Assembly (NCBI RefSeq): GCF_025994435.1
Contig: NZ_BAQK01000037.1
Location: forward strand, 1-64,000
Direction: 5' to 3'
DNA: 64,000 nucleotides
DNA from: Gluconacetobacter johannae
GTDB lineage: Bacteria > Pseudomonadota > Alphaproteobacteria > Acetobacterales > Acetobacteraceae
Shown here: positions 17,000 to 25,647 of the stretch, piece by piece
Layout of the letters: each line of letters opens with the position of its first letter
How positions within the stretch are numbered: the stretch's first letter is position 1
Translations under genes and position numbers: made by a program
The notes under the pieces: model-generated
Told to the model about the DNA's origin: nothing
Databases searched by the model: none
What the model saw: only the letters and a program-made list of their open reading frames with translations

Positions 17000-17340
17000 G
17001 GGTTCTCCTTGTTTTCCTTGATGAACGGATGGAACTATAAGAGACGATCGCCGCCGGCGACATCGGCATTCGCAACGTATCGGCCATGCCTGCCGGCCGG
17101 ACTCAGCGGCGGCCGCGGGCGCCCATGATTGACAGGCCCGGCTGCTTGCGCCTATACGCCCCCGCATTGCCGGGAACGTGGACGATCCGGCCGGCGCCAA
17201 CGGGTGTTGCTCCCCGGCGCCGGTAATACGGGTCGCGCCCGCCTTGTTCATGCGGAACAGGGCCTACCGGTGCAATATGTGACGATGACGCGGCCCCCGG
17301 GCCGTCGATATGTCATGTCGAATATGGAAGACAGCGCGCG
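17000..17340. other. Divergent intergenic region between hdeD and rpsD
   Basis: About 340 bp. It holds the hdeD ribosome site next to 17000, a good sigma70-type promoter for rpsD at 17129-17158, and a remaining leader of ~170 nt before rpsD. The leader is GC-rich with a palindromic GGCCCCCGGGCC-like stretch near 17290-17302. S4 mRNAs are autoregulated through leader structures in some bacteria, but I cannot identify a known leader fold. No other gene seen. Confidence 0.45.
17129..17158 (+). promoter_or_regulatory. Predicted sigma70-type promoter of rpsD
   Basis: TTGACA (perfect -35) and TATACG (-10) separated by 18 bp, oriented towards rpsD. This is the clearest vegetative promoter in the window; the transcript would start near 17166 and carry a leader of about 175 nt. 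Confidence 0.6.
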
Positions 17341-17958
17341 ATGAGCAAGCGCCTCGAGAGCAAGTACAAAATCAATCGCCGCCTTGGCGTGAACCTGTGG
17401 GGCCGTGCGAAGTCCCCGGTCAACAAGCGCGAATACGGCCCCGGCCAGCATGGCCAGCGCCGCAAGCAGAAGCCGTCCGACTTCTCGGTGCAGCTGATGG
17501 CCAAGCAGAAGCTGAAGGGCTACTACGGCAACATCAGCGAGAAGCAGTTCCGCAAGTATTACGACGAGGCCGTCCGCCGCAAGGGCGACACCTCCGAGAA
17601 CCTGATCGACCTGCTGGAGCGCCGGCTGGACGCGGTGGTCTATCGCCTGAAGTTCGCGATGACGCCGTTCGCCGCCCGCCAGTTCGTCAGCCATGGCCAC
17701 ATCACGGTCAACGGCCGCAAGGTGAACATCCCGTCCTACATCGTCCGCGATGACGACGTGATCGAGGTCCGCGAGAAGTCCAAGCAGCTCGCCATCATCC
17801 TCGACGCCTCGCAGAGCGGCGAGCGCGACGTGCCGGAATATATGGAAGTCGACCACCGCCAGATGAAGGGCCGCTTCCTGCGCGCGCCGAAGCTGTCGGA
17901 CGTTCCCTATCCGGTTCAGATGGAACCGAACCTGGTCATCGAGTTCTACTCGCGCTGA
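17341..17958 (+). CDS. rpsD: 30S ribosomal protein S4
   Basis: 205 residues. Primary 16S rRNA-binding protein of the small subunit body. The N-terminal part has REYGPGQHGQRRKQKPSDF, and the S4 RNA-binding domain follows (ERRLDAVVYRL, ARQFVSHGHITVNGRKVNIPS). N-terminal zinc-finger cysteines found in some S4 proteins are absent, as usual in proteobacteria. A stand-alone gene with its own promoter and terminator, as in other alphaproteobacteria, and with codon use biased for high expression. Confidence 0.98.
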   Translation: MSKRLESKYKINRRLGVNLWGRAKSPVNKREYGPGQHGQRRKQKPSDFSVQLMAKQKLKGYYGNISEKQFRKYYDEAVRRKGDTSENLIDLLERRLDAVVYRLKFAMTPFAARQFVSHGHITVNGRKVNIPSYIVRDDDVIEVREKSKQLAIILDASQSGERDVPEYMEVDHRQMKGRFLRAPKLSDVPYPVQMEPNLVIEFYSR

Positions 17959-17985
17959 TCCCGGTCCGGAAACGGACAATCGTGG

Positions 17986-18029
17986 CGCCGGGCGCGGGGG
18001 AGATCCTCCGCGCCCGGCGTCCGTGTTTT
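17986..18029 (+). terminator. Terminator of rpsD
   Basis: A long GC stem (CGCCGGGCGCGG... pairing with ...CCGCGCCCGGCG, up to 16 pairs with one G-T) beginning 27 bp after the stop, then TCCGTG and a short T-run at 18026-18029. The T-run touches the first base pairs of the inverted-repeat element that follows. Confidence 0.8.
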
Positions 18030-18194
18030 AGAGGCTGTTTTAAAATTCGTTCTGTGGAGCGAGAGTGCCGCGCAGCGGCACGTCCGGCGTGATTTTTCGA
18101 GCATCACAGCGGAATGGCCTTGATGGCCATGAGCAGCGAAGCGCAGAAAAAACGCGTCGGATCGCCCACAGGGCGAATTTTAAAACAGCCTCTA
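18029..18194. mobile_element. MITE-like element: 162 bp with 19-bp perfect terminal inverted repeats and TA flanks
   Basis: The ends GAGGCTGTTTTAAAATTCG at 18031-18049 and its exact reverse complement at 18174-18192 bound a 162-bp segment flanked on both sides by TA, the target duplication of IS630/Tc1-mariner type elements. Including the flanks, the inverted match extends to TTA...TAA (22 bp). The AT-rich ends stand out against the GC-rich surroundings. The interior has no transposase gene, only a hairpin (GTGCCGC GCA GCGGCAC, 18065-18081) and a short GGCC...GGCC repeat. It lies exactly between the rpsD terminator and the prfC start, 28 bp from the ATG, so it could supply or interrupt expression signals for prfC. 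Family identity is inferred from the ends alone. Confidence 0.68.
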
Positions 18195-18220
18195 AGGACC
18201 CCGCCGTCACCGCCGCATAA

Positions 18221-19792
18221 ATGGACCTGCCCGTGAACGCCGAGCCCGCCACCGCCCTCGCCGCCACCATCTCCCGGGAGATCGCCCGGCGGCGGACGTT
18301 CGCCATCATCTCGCATCCCGACGCGGGCAAGACGACGCTGACCGAACGCATCCTGCGCGCGGGCGGCGCCATCCAGCTTGCGGGCAATGTCCGCGCCAAG
18401 GGCGAACGCCGCCGCACCCGGTCGGACTGGATGGGCATCGAACGCGATCGCGGCATTTCGGTCGTGACCTCGGTGATGACGTTCGAATACGGCGGCTGCA
18501 TCTTCAACCTGCTGGACACGCCGGGCCACGAGGATTTCTCGGAAGATACCTACCGCACCCTGACGGCGGTCGATTCGGCGGTCATGGTCATCGACGCCGC
18601 CAAGGGGATCGAGGACCGGACGCGCAAGCTGTTCGAGATCTGCCGCCTGCGTGACATTCCCATCGTCACCTTCATCAACAAGATGGACCGCGAGGCGCAG
18701 GACCCCTTTACCCTGCTGGACGAGATTTCCTCGGCGCTGGCTCTGGACACCGCGCCGGCGACATGGCCGGTCGGCCGGGCGGCCAATTTCGTCGGCACCT
18801 ACGACCTGCGCTCGCGCAGTCTGCATGTTCCCGCGCCGCTGGAACAATCCGACCCGCGCATGGTCCAACTGGGCGAGGATCTGGAACTGGTCGAGGCCGC
18901 CCTGCCGGAATTCGACCGTGACAGCTTCAATGCCGGGCACCTGACCCCCGTCTTCTTCGGCAGCGCGATGAAGGAAATCGGCGTGACCGACCTGCTGGAC
19001 GCGCTGGTGGCCTTCGGGCCGCCGCCCCGCGACCAGGCGACCGAAAGCCGCGTCGTGCGCGCCGACGAAACCGGCCTGACGGCGCTGGTCTTCAAGATCC
19101 AGGCCAACATGGACCCCAACCATCGCGACCGCATGGCCTTCGCGCGCATCTGCTCGGGCCGGCTGGAGCGTGGGATGCGGCTGAAGCATGTGCGTATCGG
19201 CAAGCAGTTCGCCCTGCATACCCCGCAGTTCTTCTTCGCCCGCGACCGGCAGTTGGCCGAGGAAGCCTTTGCCGGCGACGTGGTCGGCATTCCCAACCAT
19301 GGCACGCTGCGTATCGGCGACACCCTGACCGAGGGCGAGGACCTGCGCTTTACCGGGGTGCCGTATTTCGCGCCGGAAATCCTGCGCCGCGTCCGCCTGG
19401 ATGACGCGATGAAGGCCAAGAAGCTGCGGCAGGCCCTGACCGAACTGGCCGAGGAAGGCGTGGTGCAGCTGTTTCGCCCGCAGGACGGCGCGCCGCCGAT
19501 CGTGGGCGTGGTCGGCACCCTGCAGTTGGACGTGCTTCAGGCGCGGCTGGGCGGCGAATATGGCGTTGCGATCGGTTTCGAATCGACCCCCTACTCCCTG
19601 GCCCGCTGGGTCACCGGCGACCGGACGAAGCTGGAACTTTTCGCCGCCGCCAACCGCTCGGCCATGGCCGACGACATCGACGGCGATCCGGTCCTGCTGG
19701 CCAGCTCGGCGTTCATGATGCGCCGGACGACCGAGATGAACCCCGACCTGGCCTTCCACGACATCAAGCAGATCGGCGTCGAGACGCGATAA
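18221..19792 (+). CDS. prfC: Peptide chain release factor 3
   Basis: 523 residues, translational GTPase that recycles RF1/RF2 from the ribosome after termination. GTPase motifs: SHPDAGKTTL (G1), the switch region with GISVVTSVMTFEY, DTPGHEDFSEDTYR (G3), and FINKMDRE (G4). C-terminal EF-G-like domains follow, ending EMNPDLAFHDIKQ. The ATG at 18221 lies just 28 bp after the inverted-repeat element and has no strong Shine-Dalgarno; a GTG four codons in is an alternative start. There is no obvious promoter between the element and the gene. Confidence 0.95.
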   Translation: MDLPVNAEPATALAATISREIARRRTFAIISHPDAGKTTLTERILRAGGAIQLAGNVRAKGERRRTRSDWMGIERDRGISVVTSVMTFEYGGCIFNLLDTPGHEDFSEDTYRTLTAVDSAVMVIDAAKGIEDRTRKLFEICRLRDIPIVTFINKMDREAQDPFTLLDEISSALALDTAPATWPVGRAANFVGTYDLRSRSLHVPAPLEQSDPRMVQLGEDLELVEAALPEFDRDSFNAGHLTPVFFGSAMKEIGVTDLLDALVAFGPPPRDQATESRVVRADETGLTALVFKIQANMDPNHRDRMAFARICSGRLERGMRLKHVRIGKQFALHTPQFFFARDRQLAEEAFAGDVVGIPNHGTLRIGDTLTEGEDLRFTGVPYFAPEILRRVRLDDAMKAKKLRQALTELAEEGVVQLFRPQDGAPPIVGVVGTLQLDVLQARLGGEYGVAIGFESTPYSLARWVTGDRTKLELFAAANRSAMADDIDGDPVLLASSAFMMRRTTEMNPDLAFHDIKQIGVETR

Positions 19793-19941
19793 GGCCTCGG
19801 ATCGTCCGGGGTCGGGTAACGAACTGTAAGCATCTGGTAATATAGAATTTCGGTGGTCTCCGGGTGGCTGTTCCACCCCGCACGCCGGTCGTAAGGGTGT
19901 CCCGGTACCGGCGCGCTGGCGCCCTGCGGGGGACCCCGAAC

Positions 19942-20688
19942 ATGGATGTTGTCCAGTCACATTACATATCGCGCGATCGTTCAACCCACGGGTTGGCCGA
20001 ACGGCTGGTGCGACCGCTGGGCCTGCGCCTGGCCGGCGACCTGCACGAACGCGCCGTCGATCTGGGCGTCCGCCTGCCGGCGGGCGCCAAACGCAGGGGG
20101 CGGCTGGATACGATCCGCCGGCGGGGCGTCCTGTTCATCCATGTGCCGAAGAACGCCGGCACCTCGGTCTCGGTCGCGTTGTACGGGCGCGAATTGCGGC
20201 ACGAGAGCATGCGGTCCTACCTGCACGCGGCGCCGGATCTGGCCCGCGTCCTGCCCAGTTTCGCGATCCTGCGCGACCCGGTGGACCGTTTCGTCTCGGC
20301 CTTCACCTTCGCCCGATACGGCGGCGGAGCGCACCGGCTGGTCGCCGCCCCGTTCCGGGCGCTGTATATGGGCTTCAAATCGCTGGACGATGCGCTGACC
20401 CATGTCGAACGGGCACGAAGCCCTTACCAGATGGACCATTTCTTTCGTCCGCAATCCTGGTACGTCACCGACCGGAACGGCCGCGTCGCGGTCGATCACC
20501 TGATATCGCTGCACGATCTCGGGCAGGTGGCCCGCATCATACCGGGCCTGGAGGACGTTCACTTCCCTTTCCTGAACGCAGGCCCCCGGCAGCGGCAGAA
20601 CCCGACCCAGGAGCAGGAGCGACGTATCCGCGCCCTGTACCGGTGCGATTACGACCTCATGGCCCAGATGCCGGCGCGTCGGGCGTAA
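19942..20688 (+). CDS. Sulfotransferase-like protein (Sulfotransfer_2 type)
   Basis: 248 residues. Two signature pieces of PAPS-dependent sulfotransferases are visible: FIHVPKNAGTS (residues 65-75; the 5'-phosphosulfate loop with Lys70) and FAILRDPVDRFVSAF (the 3'-phosphate motif R-D-P-x-x-R-x-x-S). A later HDLGQVARI...HFPFLNAG resembles the C-terminal part of carbohydrate sulfotransferase-like proteins. It may sulfate a surface glycan or lipid, or belong to the sulfotransferase-fold proteins with other substrates. ATG 19942 chosen over an earlier in-frame start at 19864. A hairpin (GGGTGG ctgtt CCACCC, 19862-19878) and TAATAT/TATAGA sequences lie upstream. Its 3' end overlaps the MATE gene by 32 bp on opposite strands. 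Confidence 0.78.
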   Translation: MDVVQSHYISRDRSTHGLAERLVRPLGLRLAGDLHERAVDLGVRLPAGAKRRGRLDTIRRRGVLFIHVPKNAGTSVSVALYGRELRHESMRSYLHAAPDLARVLPSFAILRDPVDRFVSAFTFARYGGGAHRLVAAPFRALYMGFKSLDDALTHVERARSPYQMDHFFRPQSWYVTDRNGRVAVDHLISLHDLGQVARIIPGLEDVHFPFLNAGPRQRQNPTQEQERRIRALYRCDYDLMAQMPARRA

Positions 20689-22054
20689 CGGCCCCCCCGA
20701 CGCCCGTCCAGCGATCGCCCAGCGACCATAGCGCCCGTCCCCCCAGCATCAGCGACACCGCGACCAGGGCGACGGCGATGCCGCTCCATAATCCGGTGAC
20801 GCCCATCGCCCCATGGAACGCCAGCCACCACCCCAGGGGAAAACCCACCCCCCAGTAGCCGGCGATCGCCAGCACCATCGGCACCACGGCGTCCCCCCGC
20901 CCGCGCAGCACGCCGCCCAGCACCGCCTGCGTTCCGTCGGCCACCTGCAGGATCGCCGCCACCAGCAGGCCGGTCATCGCGATTTCGATGCTCTCGTGGT
21001 TGGCGGCGGCGGCCGGGTCCAGGTAGAAACCCACGATCCGGGCACGAAACAGGTAGATCAGGCAGCCCACCGTGCCCATCACCAGCATGCCGGTCCCGAC
21101 CGCCACCCGCGCCGCATGCCGCGCCGGCGCCGACTGGCCCGCGCCGGTCCAGAAGGCGACGCGGACATTGGCCGCCTGCCCCAGCGCCATGGTCGCCATG
21201 TAGGTCATGGACGTCACGCTCAGTATGACCTGATGGGCCGCCAGGGCATGGGTGCCGAACAGGGCGGCCTGCAGGCTCGTGATCTCGAACAGCATCATTT
21301 CGGCCCCCGCCGCCGCCATCATCGGCAGGCCGAGACGCAGCAGAAGCCGCATCGTCCCCGGCCGGAGGCGCCATGGCCACAGCATGCCGCGCAGATGCGG
21401 CCGCCCATGCACGATGCCCAGCAGCACCAGCGCCGCCCCCCACATCGTCAGGACCGTCGCCAGCGCCGAACCTGTCAGCCCCAGGCGCGGCAGCCCCCAC
21501 AGGCCATGGATCAGCGCGGCGTTCAGCAGGCCGTTCGCCAGGGCGACGACCGGCATGACCCGCAGCAGGATGCCCTGCGCGTCGATCGCCGGCAGCACGA
21601 CATTGACGACACCGGTCCCCAGCAGCGCCGGGGGCACCCCCCACATCAGGATGTGCACGAACGCCGTGACCGGCCCGACGACCGAGCCCGGTTCGTGCAT
21701 CAGGCGCAGCAACGGCCCGGCCTGGACCAGGATGAACAGGCAAGGCACACACAGCAGAAGCGCCAGCACCAGCAGCATCGTATGGATGGGCGCGATATCC
21801 TCCATGTCGCCCCGCCCGACCGCCTGGGCGATCAGCACGCCGCCCGCGCCCAGCATCGCCTGGAGCACGGCGAGGACGGTGAAGAACAAGGTGGTGGACA
21901 GGCCGCCGACCGCCAGCGCGTCGGCGCCCAGGCCCCCCAGCAGAACGCTGTCGGTCACCCCCATGACCATCTGGGCGATCTGCGCCAGGGCGACCGGCCC
22001 GGCGATACGCAGCAGCAGGCGGATTTCGGACGGGGGGGAGAGCGGAACAAGCAT
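20657..22054 (-). CDS. MATE family efflux transporter
   Basis: About 465 residues with 12 predicted transmembrane helices in two similar halves, each starting with the MATE-type pattern (LLLRIAGPVALAQIAQMVMGVTDSVLLGGLG; second half LLLRLGLPMMAAAGAEMMLFEITSL). NorM-like multidrug/Na+ or H+ antiporters have this length and layout. The C-terminal half contains GDAVVPMVLAIAGYWGVGFPLGW, typical of NorM. Start at ATG 22054 is preferred because it gives the usual short N-terminus, but no good Shine-Dalgarno is present and ATG 22108 is open. Divergent from cysS. Confidence 0.9.
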   Translation of the reverse strand: MLVPLSPPSEIRLLLRIAGPVALAQIAQMVMGVTDSVLLGGLGADALAVGGLSTTLFFTVLAVLQAMLGAGGVLIAQAVGRGDMEDIAPIHTMLLVLALLLCVPCLFILVQAGPLLRLMHEPGSVVGPVTAFVHILMWGVPPALLGTGVVNVVLPAIDAQGILLRVMPVVALANGLLNAALIHGLWGLPRLGLTGSALATVLTMWGAALVLLGIVHGRPHLRGMLWPWRLRPGTMRLLLRLGLPMMAAAGAEMMLFEITSLQAALFGTHALAAHQVILSVTSMTYMATMALGQAANVRVAFWTGAGQSAPARHAARVAVGTGMLVMGTVGCLIYLFRARIVGFYLDPAAAANHESIEIAMTGLLVAAILQVADGTQAVLGGVLRGRGDAVVPMVLAIAGYWGVGFPLGWWLAFHGAMGVTGLWSGIAVALVAVSLMLGGRALWSLGDRWTGVGGAVTPDAPASGP

Positions 22055-22200
22055 GCGGGCATCCAAAGCAGATCGGGCACCGGATGACCAGACGAGGGGT
22101 CCGCGCATGGGCCGGAAAGGCCCCCATTCCGCGCGTCGCGCCGCCCCGCGCGAACAAGGGTGTTGCGTCCGCCCCGCCGGTGTCGCATCTAGGCGCCATC

Positions 22201-23562
22201 ATGTCCGATACGATGCCGCACCTGAGCCTGCATGACAGCAGAAGCCGCAAGATCGTTCCGTTCGTCCCCCTCGATCCGGGGAATGTGCGGGTGTATTTCT
22301 GCGGGCCGACGGTCTACGACCTGGCGCATATCGGCAATTTGCGGGCCATGGTGACGGCCGACGTCCTGGTGCGGGTGCTGCGCCACCTGTATCCGCGCGT
22401 GACCTACGTGCGTAACATCACCGACGTCGATGACAAGATCAACGCCCGCGCCCGCGAGAACGGCGAGCCGATCGACGCCCTGACCGCGCGCACCATCCGC
22501 GATTTTCACGAAGACCTGGCCGCCGTCGGGATATTGCCCCCCGATGTCGAGCCTCGCGCCACGCACCATATCGGCGAAATGCTGGACATGATCGCGCGCC
22601 TGATCGCCGGCGGCCACGCCTACGAGGCCCAGGGCCATGTGCTGTTCGCGGTCGCAAGCTTCGCCGCCTACGGCGCGCTGTCGGGCCGCAGCCCGGACGA
22701 CCTGCTGGCCGGCGCCCGCGTCGAAGTCGCCCCCTACAAGCGCGATGCCGGTGATTTCGTGCTGTGGAAGCCCTCGGAACCCGGCCTGCCCGGCTGGGAA
22801 AGCCCGTGGGGACGCGGCCGCCCCGGCTGGCATATCGAATGCTCGGCGATGTCGCACCGCTATCTGGGCGAGAGTTTCGACATCCACGGCGGCGGGTCCG
22901 ACCTGCTGTTCCCGCATCACGAGAACGAACTGGCGCAGAGCCGATGCTGCTTTCCAAACGGACGCTTCGCCAACCACTGGGTGCATAACGCCATGCTGCT
23001 GGTGGACGGGGAAAAGATGTCCAAGTCGCTGGGCAATTTCCTGACCGTCCGCGACGTGCTGCGCGACACGCCGGCCGAGGCGCTGCGCCTGCTGCTGCTG
23101 CACGCCCAGTACCGCTCGGTCCTGAATTTCACACGGGCCGGGCTGACGGAGGCGAAACAGACGCTGGACCGGTTCTATCGCGCGCTGGGCGACGCCCCGG
23201 CCGATGCCGAAGGCGCGGTGCCGGAACCCGTCCTGGCGGCCCTGTGCGACGATTTGAACACCCCCCGCGCGCTGGCCGAAATGCATGCGCTGGCCGACCG
23301 CGCGCTGGCCGGTGACGCCGAGGCCGCCACCGGACTGCGCGCGGCGGGCCGGATGATCGGCCTGCTGCAGCAGACACCGGACGCATGGTTCCGCGCCGGC
23401 GCGGACGTCGATGCCGCCGCCATCGACGCGCTGATCGCCGACCGGCTGGCGGCCCGCAAGGCCCGCGACTTCGCCCGCGCGGACGCCATCCGCGCCGAAC
23501 TGGCGGACCGGGGCATCATACTGGAAGACGGCCCGACGGGCACAAGCTGGAGGCGCGCATGA
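22201..23562 (+). CDS. cysS: Cysteine-tRNA ligase
   Basis: 453 residues, class I synthetase. The HIGH box is LAHIGNLRAM, the KMSKS loop is GEKMSKSLGNF, and the zinc site includes the Cys of YFCGPTVYD, the Cys of IECSAMSHRYL and the His-Glu pair of LLFPHHENE, which gives its specificity for cysteine. ATG 22201 follows directly after a C-rich stretch without a strong ribosome site; it is chosen because family similarity begins about 10 residues in (SRKIVPFVPLDPG). Its stop overlaps the next ATG (ATGA), so trmJ is coupled. Confidence 0.96.
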   Translation: MSDTMPHLSLHDSRSRKIVPFVPLDPGNVRVYFCGPTVYDLAHIGNLRAMVTADVLVRVLRHLYPRVTYVRNITDVDDKINARARENGEPIDALTARTIRDFHEDLAAVGILPPDVEPRATHHIGEMLDMIARLIAGGHAYEAQGHVLFAVASFAAYGALSGRSPDDLLAGARVEVAPYKRDAGDFVLWKPSEPGLPGWESPWGRGRPGWHIECSAMSHRYLGESFDIHGGGSDLLFPHHENELAQSRCCFPNGRFANHWVHNAMLLVDGEKMSKSLGNFLTVRDVLRDTPAEALRLLLLHAQYRSVLNFTRAGLTEAKQTLDRFYRALGDAPADAEGAVPEPVLAALCDDLNTPRALAEMHALADRALAGDAEAATGLRAAGRMIGLLQQTPDAWFRAGADVDAAAIDALIADRLAARKARDFARADAIRAELADRGIILEDGPTGTSWRRA

Positions 23563-24341
23563 CCGGCCGTGACGGCGGCGCCGACATCGCGCCCATCGGC
23601 AACAGCCCGGTCGTCATCCTGGTCCGCCCGCAGATGGCCGAGAATATCGGCACCACGGCGCGCGCGATGGCCAATGGCGGCCTGTTCCACCTGCGCCTGG
23701 TGGCTCCGCGCGACGGATGGCCGCAGGAGCGGGCCTGGCGTTCGGCATCGGGCGCCGACCGCATCCTCGAGGCCGCCACGGTGCACGACAGCGTGGATGA
23801 CGCCATCGCCGACCTGCACCATGTCCTTGCCACCTGCCCGCGTCCCCGCCACATCGTCAAGACCGTGCTGACCGCACGGGGCGGCGCCGCCGAACTGCGG
23901 CAGGCCAGCCTGCGTGGATTGCGGACCGGCCTGCTGTTCGGCCCCGAGCGGGCCGGCCTGGACAATGAGGACATGGCGCGGGCGGACGCGTTGATCCGCT
24001 ATCCGCTCAATCCCGCCTTCATGTCGCTGAACCTGGCGCAGGCGGTCATGATTATGGCCTATGAATGGTGGATGGCCGCCGACGCCACCCCGCCCCGCAC
24101 GCTGATGACCAACGAAACCCATGTGGCCACCAAGGGCGAGCTGGACAATTTCATGCGCCATCTGATCGACGATCTGGATGAGTGCGGTTTCCTGCGTAAT
24201 GAACAGAAACGCGCCGGCATGGTCCGCAACCTGCGCCACTTCTTCACCCGTGGCGAGGTGACCGAGCAGGAACTGCGTACCCTGCACGGCGTAGTCACCG
24301 AACTGGCGCGCGGACGCAGATCCCGCCAGTCGAAGGGATAA
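23559..24341 (+). CDS. trmJ: tRNA (cytidine/uridine-32-2'-O-)-methyltransferase TrmJ-like
   Basis: 260 residues, SPOUT-class RNA methyltransferase. The knotted AdoMet site is shown by VVILVRPQMAENIGTTARAMAN (motif 1), GLLFGPERAGLDNEDM (motif 2) and NPAFMSLNLAQAVMIMAYE (motif 3); a C-terminal helical extension of ~85 residues matches TrmJ rather than the shorter TrmL. It would methylate ribose at position 32 of several tRNAs. Translationally coupled to cysS by ATGA overlap, a common pair in alphaproteobacteria. Confidence 0.9.
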   Translation: MTGRDGGADIAPIGNSPVVILVRPQMAENIGTTARAMANGGLFHLRLVAPRDGWPQERAWRSASGADRILEAATVHDSVDDAIADLHHVLATCPRPRHIVKTVLTARGGAAELRQASLRGLRTGLLFGPERAGLDNEDMARADALIRYPLNPAFMSLNLAQAVMIMAYEWWMAADATPPRTLMTNETHVATKGELDNFMRHLIDDLDECGFLRNEQKRAGMVRNLRHFFTRGEVTEQELRTLHGVVTELARGRRSRQSKG

Positions 24342-24348
24342 AGCGCGG

Positions 24349-25647
24349 TCAGGCCGCCCAGCCTGAACGTAGCCACCCGTGGGACAGCGGGCGCGTGGGA
24401 TCGGCCAACAGCGCCAGCGCCCGCCGTACACAGGCGGCCACCGCGTCGATGTCGAAGCCGTCGACCTCGGGCCGCGCCATGGCGATGAAGGCGAAATCCG
24501 CGTTCAGGGACACGAAGGTCAGGTCCGTCAGCGCGAAGGCTTTCATCGTCTTGAAATGGCGGATGGACAGGCCGCCCAGGCGCAGCGCGTTCGCGCCGAC
24601 CCCGAACGGGTTGAAATGGAATCGCGGCAGCGGCGGCCCGTCATACAGCCGCCGCAGCAAGGTCGCCGCCGGCAGACCCTCGTACTCCCGGGCATGATCC
24701 AGCCCCCGGTTCACGGCATTGACCAGATCCCGCACGGTGTCGCCGGGCCGGATGGTCACGCGGACCAGATGGTCGTCGGACAGGAAGCCATACAGGCCCA
24801 GCCCTTCTGGCGGCCGGTTGGGATGCGACTCGCTGAAGCCCAGTTCGTCCAGTCCGGTCAGCGCATGCTGGACCAGCACGAACAGGACGCGATGCACCTC
24901 GGTCACGCTCAGGCCCAGCACCTGGCAGGCCTGCCGGACCGCCTGCCGGTCCAGGCGGACCAGGCGATGGACTTCCTCGGGCGACGGAAACAGCGTCGGC
25001 TGCGTCGGACGCAGGGCCGGGATCGCCGGGGTCAGCCAGGCCAGCGCCCGGGCGGTATCGGCGGCGGCGGCGTCGGAGTCCAGGTAGGCCTGACGGTCCC
25101 GCAGATAGTCCGGCACGTTGACAGCGGGCCGCGATGCCGGACCGTCCGACTTGTACAGCCGGGAAATCGCCCGCAGGAACATCACGATCGACCATCCATC
25201 GACCGCCAGGTGATGCGCGCACAGGATGAAGACGAAGCGCGCGGGCGCGCGGCGCACCAGCGTCACGCGGATCAGCGGGTAGTCCGTCAGGCTGAACGGA
25301 TAGGCGATCGCCGCGCGCACCGCCGCCTTGAACGCGGCTCCGTCGGCGCGACAATCCTCGAAATGGAAGGGCACGTCGGGCGACGCGCAATATTTCGCCG
25401 GGTCCTGGTCCGGGCCGGAATAGAAGGCCCGCAATTCGGGGTTGGCCTCGACCACCCGGCCGACGGCGGACCGCAGGGCGTCCACATCGACCTCGCCCCG
25501 GATCACGGTGCCGTAGACCAGGTTGGTGTGCGACGTCGATCCCGAGGGGCCGAAGCGGGTATAGAATCGCGGCAGCAGGGCCCGGTCCCGCATGGTCAGC
25601 GGCAATTGTCCGGCATGGGACGGAACAAGCGCACCCGCCCCGGTCAC
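24349..25647 (-). CDS. Stand-alone condensation-domain (acyltransferase-like) protein
   Basis: 432 residues covering almost exactly one NRPS-type condensation domain. The catalytic motif HHLAVDG (His145, His146, Asp150, Gly151) is intact and in the usual position; LPLTMRDRALLPRF at the N-terminus corresponds to the C1 region. No adenylation, carrier or thioesterase domain is attached or nearby. Stand-alone members of this superfamily (PapA, WES/DGAT-like) make esters, transferring acyl groups to alcohols or sugars. The GTG start overlaps the stop of the glycosyltransferase gene (GTGA), so the two are translationally coupled. I infer that this protein acylates the product of the glycosyltransferase; acceptor and donor are unknown. 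Confidence 0.8.
   Translation of the reverse strand: MTGAGALVPSHAGQLPLTMRDRALLPRFYTRFGPSGSTSHTNLVYGTVIRGEVDVDALRSAVGRVVEANPELRAFYSGPDQDPAKYCASPDVPFHFEDCRADGAAFKAAVRAAIAYPFSLTDYPLIRVTLVRRAPARFVFILCAHHLAVDGWSIVMFLRAISRLYKSDGPASRPAVNVPDYLRDRQAYLDSDAAAADTARALAWLTPAIPALRPTQPTLFPSPEEVHRLVRLDRQAVRQACQVLGLSVTEVHRVLFVLVQHALTGLDELGFSESHPNRPPEGLGLYGFLSDDHLVRVTIRPGDTVRDLVNAVNRGLDHAREYEGLPAATLLRRLYDGPPLPRFHFNPFGVGANALRLGGLSIRHFKTMKAFALTDLTFVSLNADFAFIAMARPEVDGFDIDAVAACVRRALALLADPTRPLSHGWLRSGWAA

Noticed and set aside
18028..18195. IS5-type element with a TNA target duplication
   Set aside because: The flanks read TTA on the left and TAA on the right, which are inverted rather than direct; only TA is directly repeated, favouring IS630-type.
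18104..19984. 626-codon frame antisense to prfC
   Set aside because: Same kind of shadow; it runs through the inverted-repeat element and the opposite strand of an unmistakable prfC.
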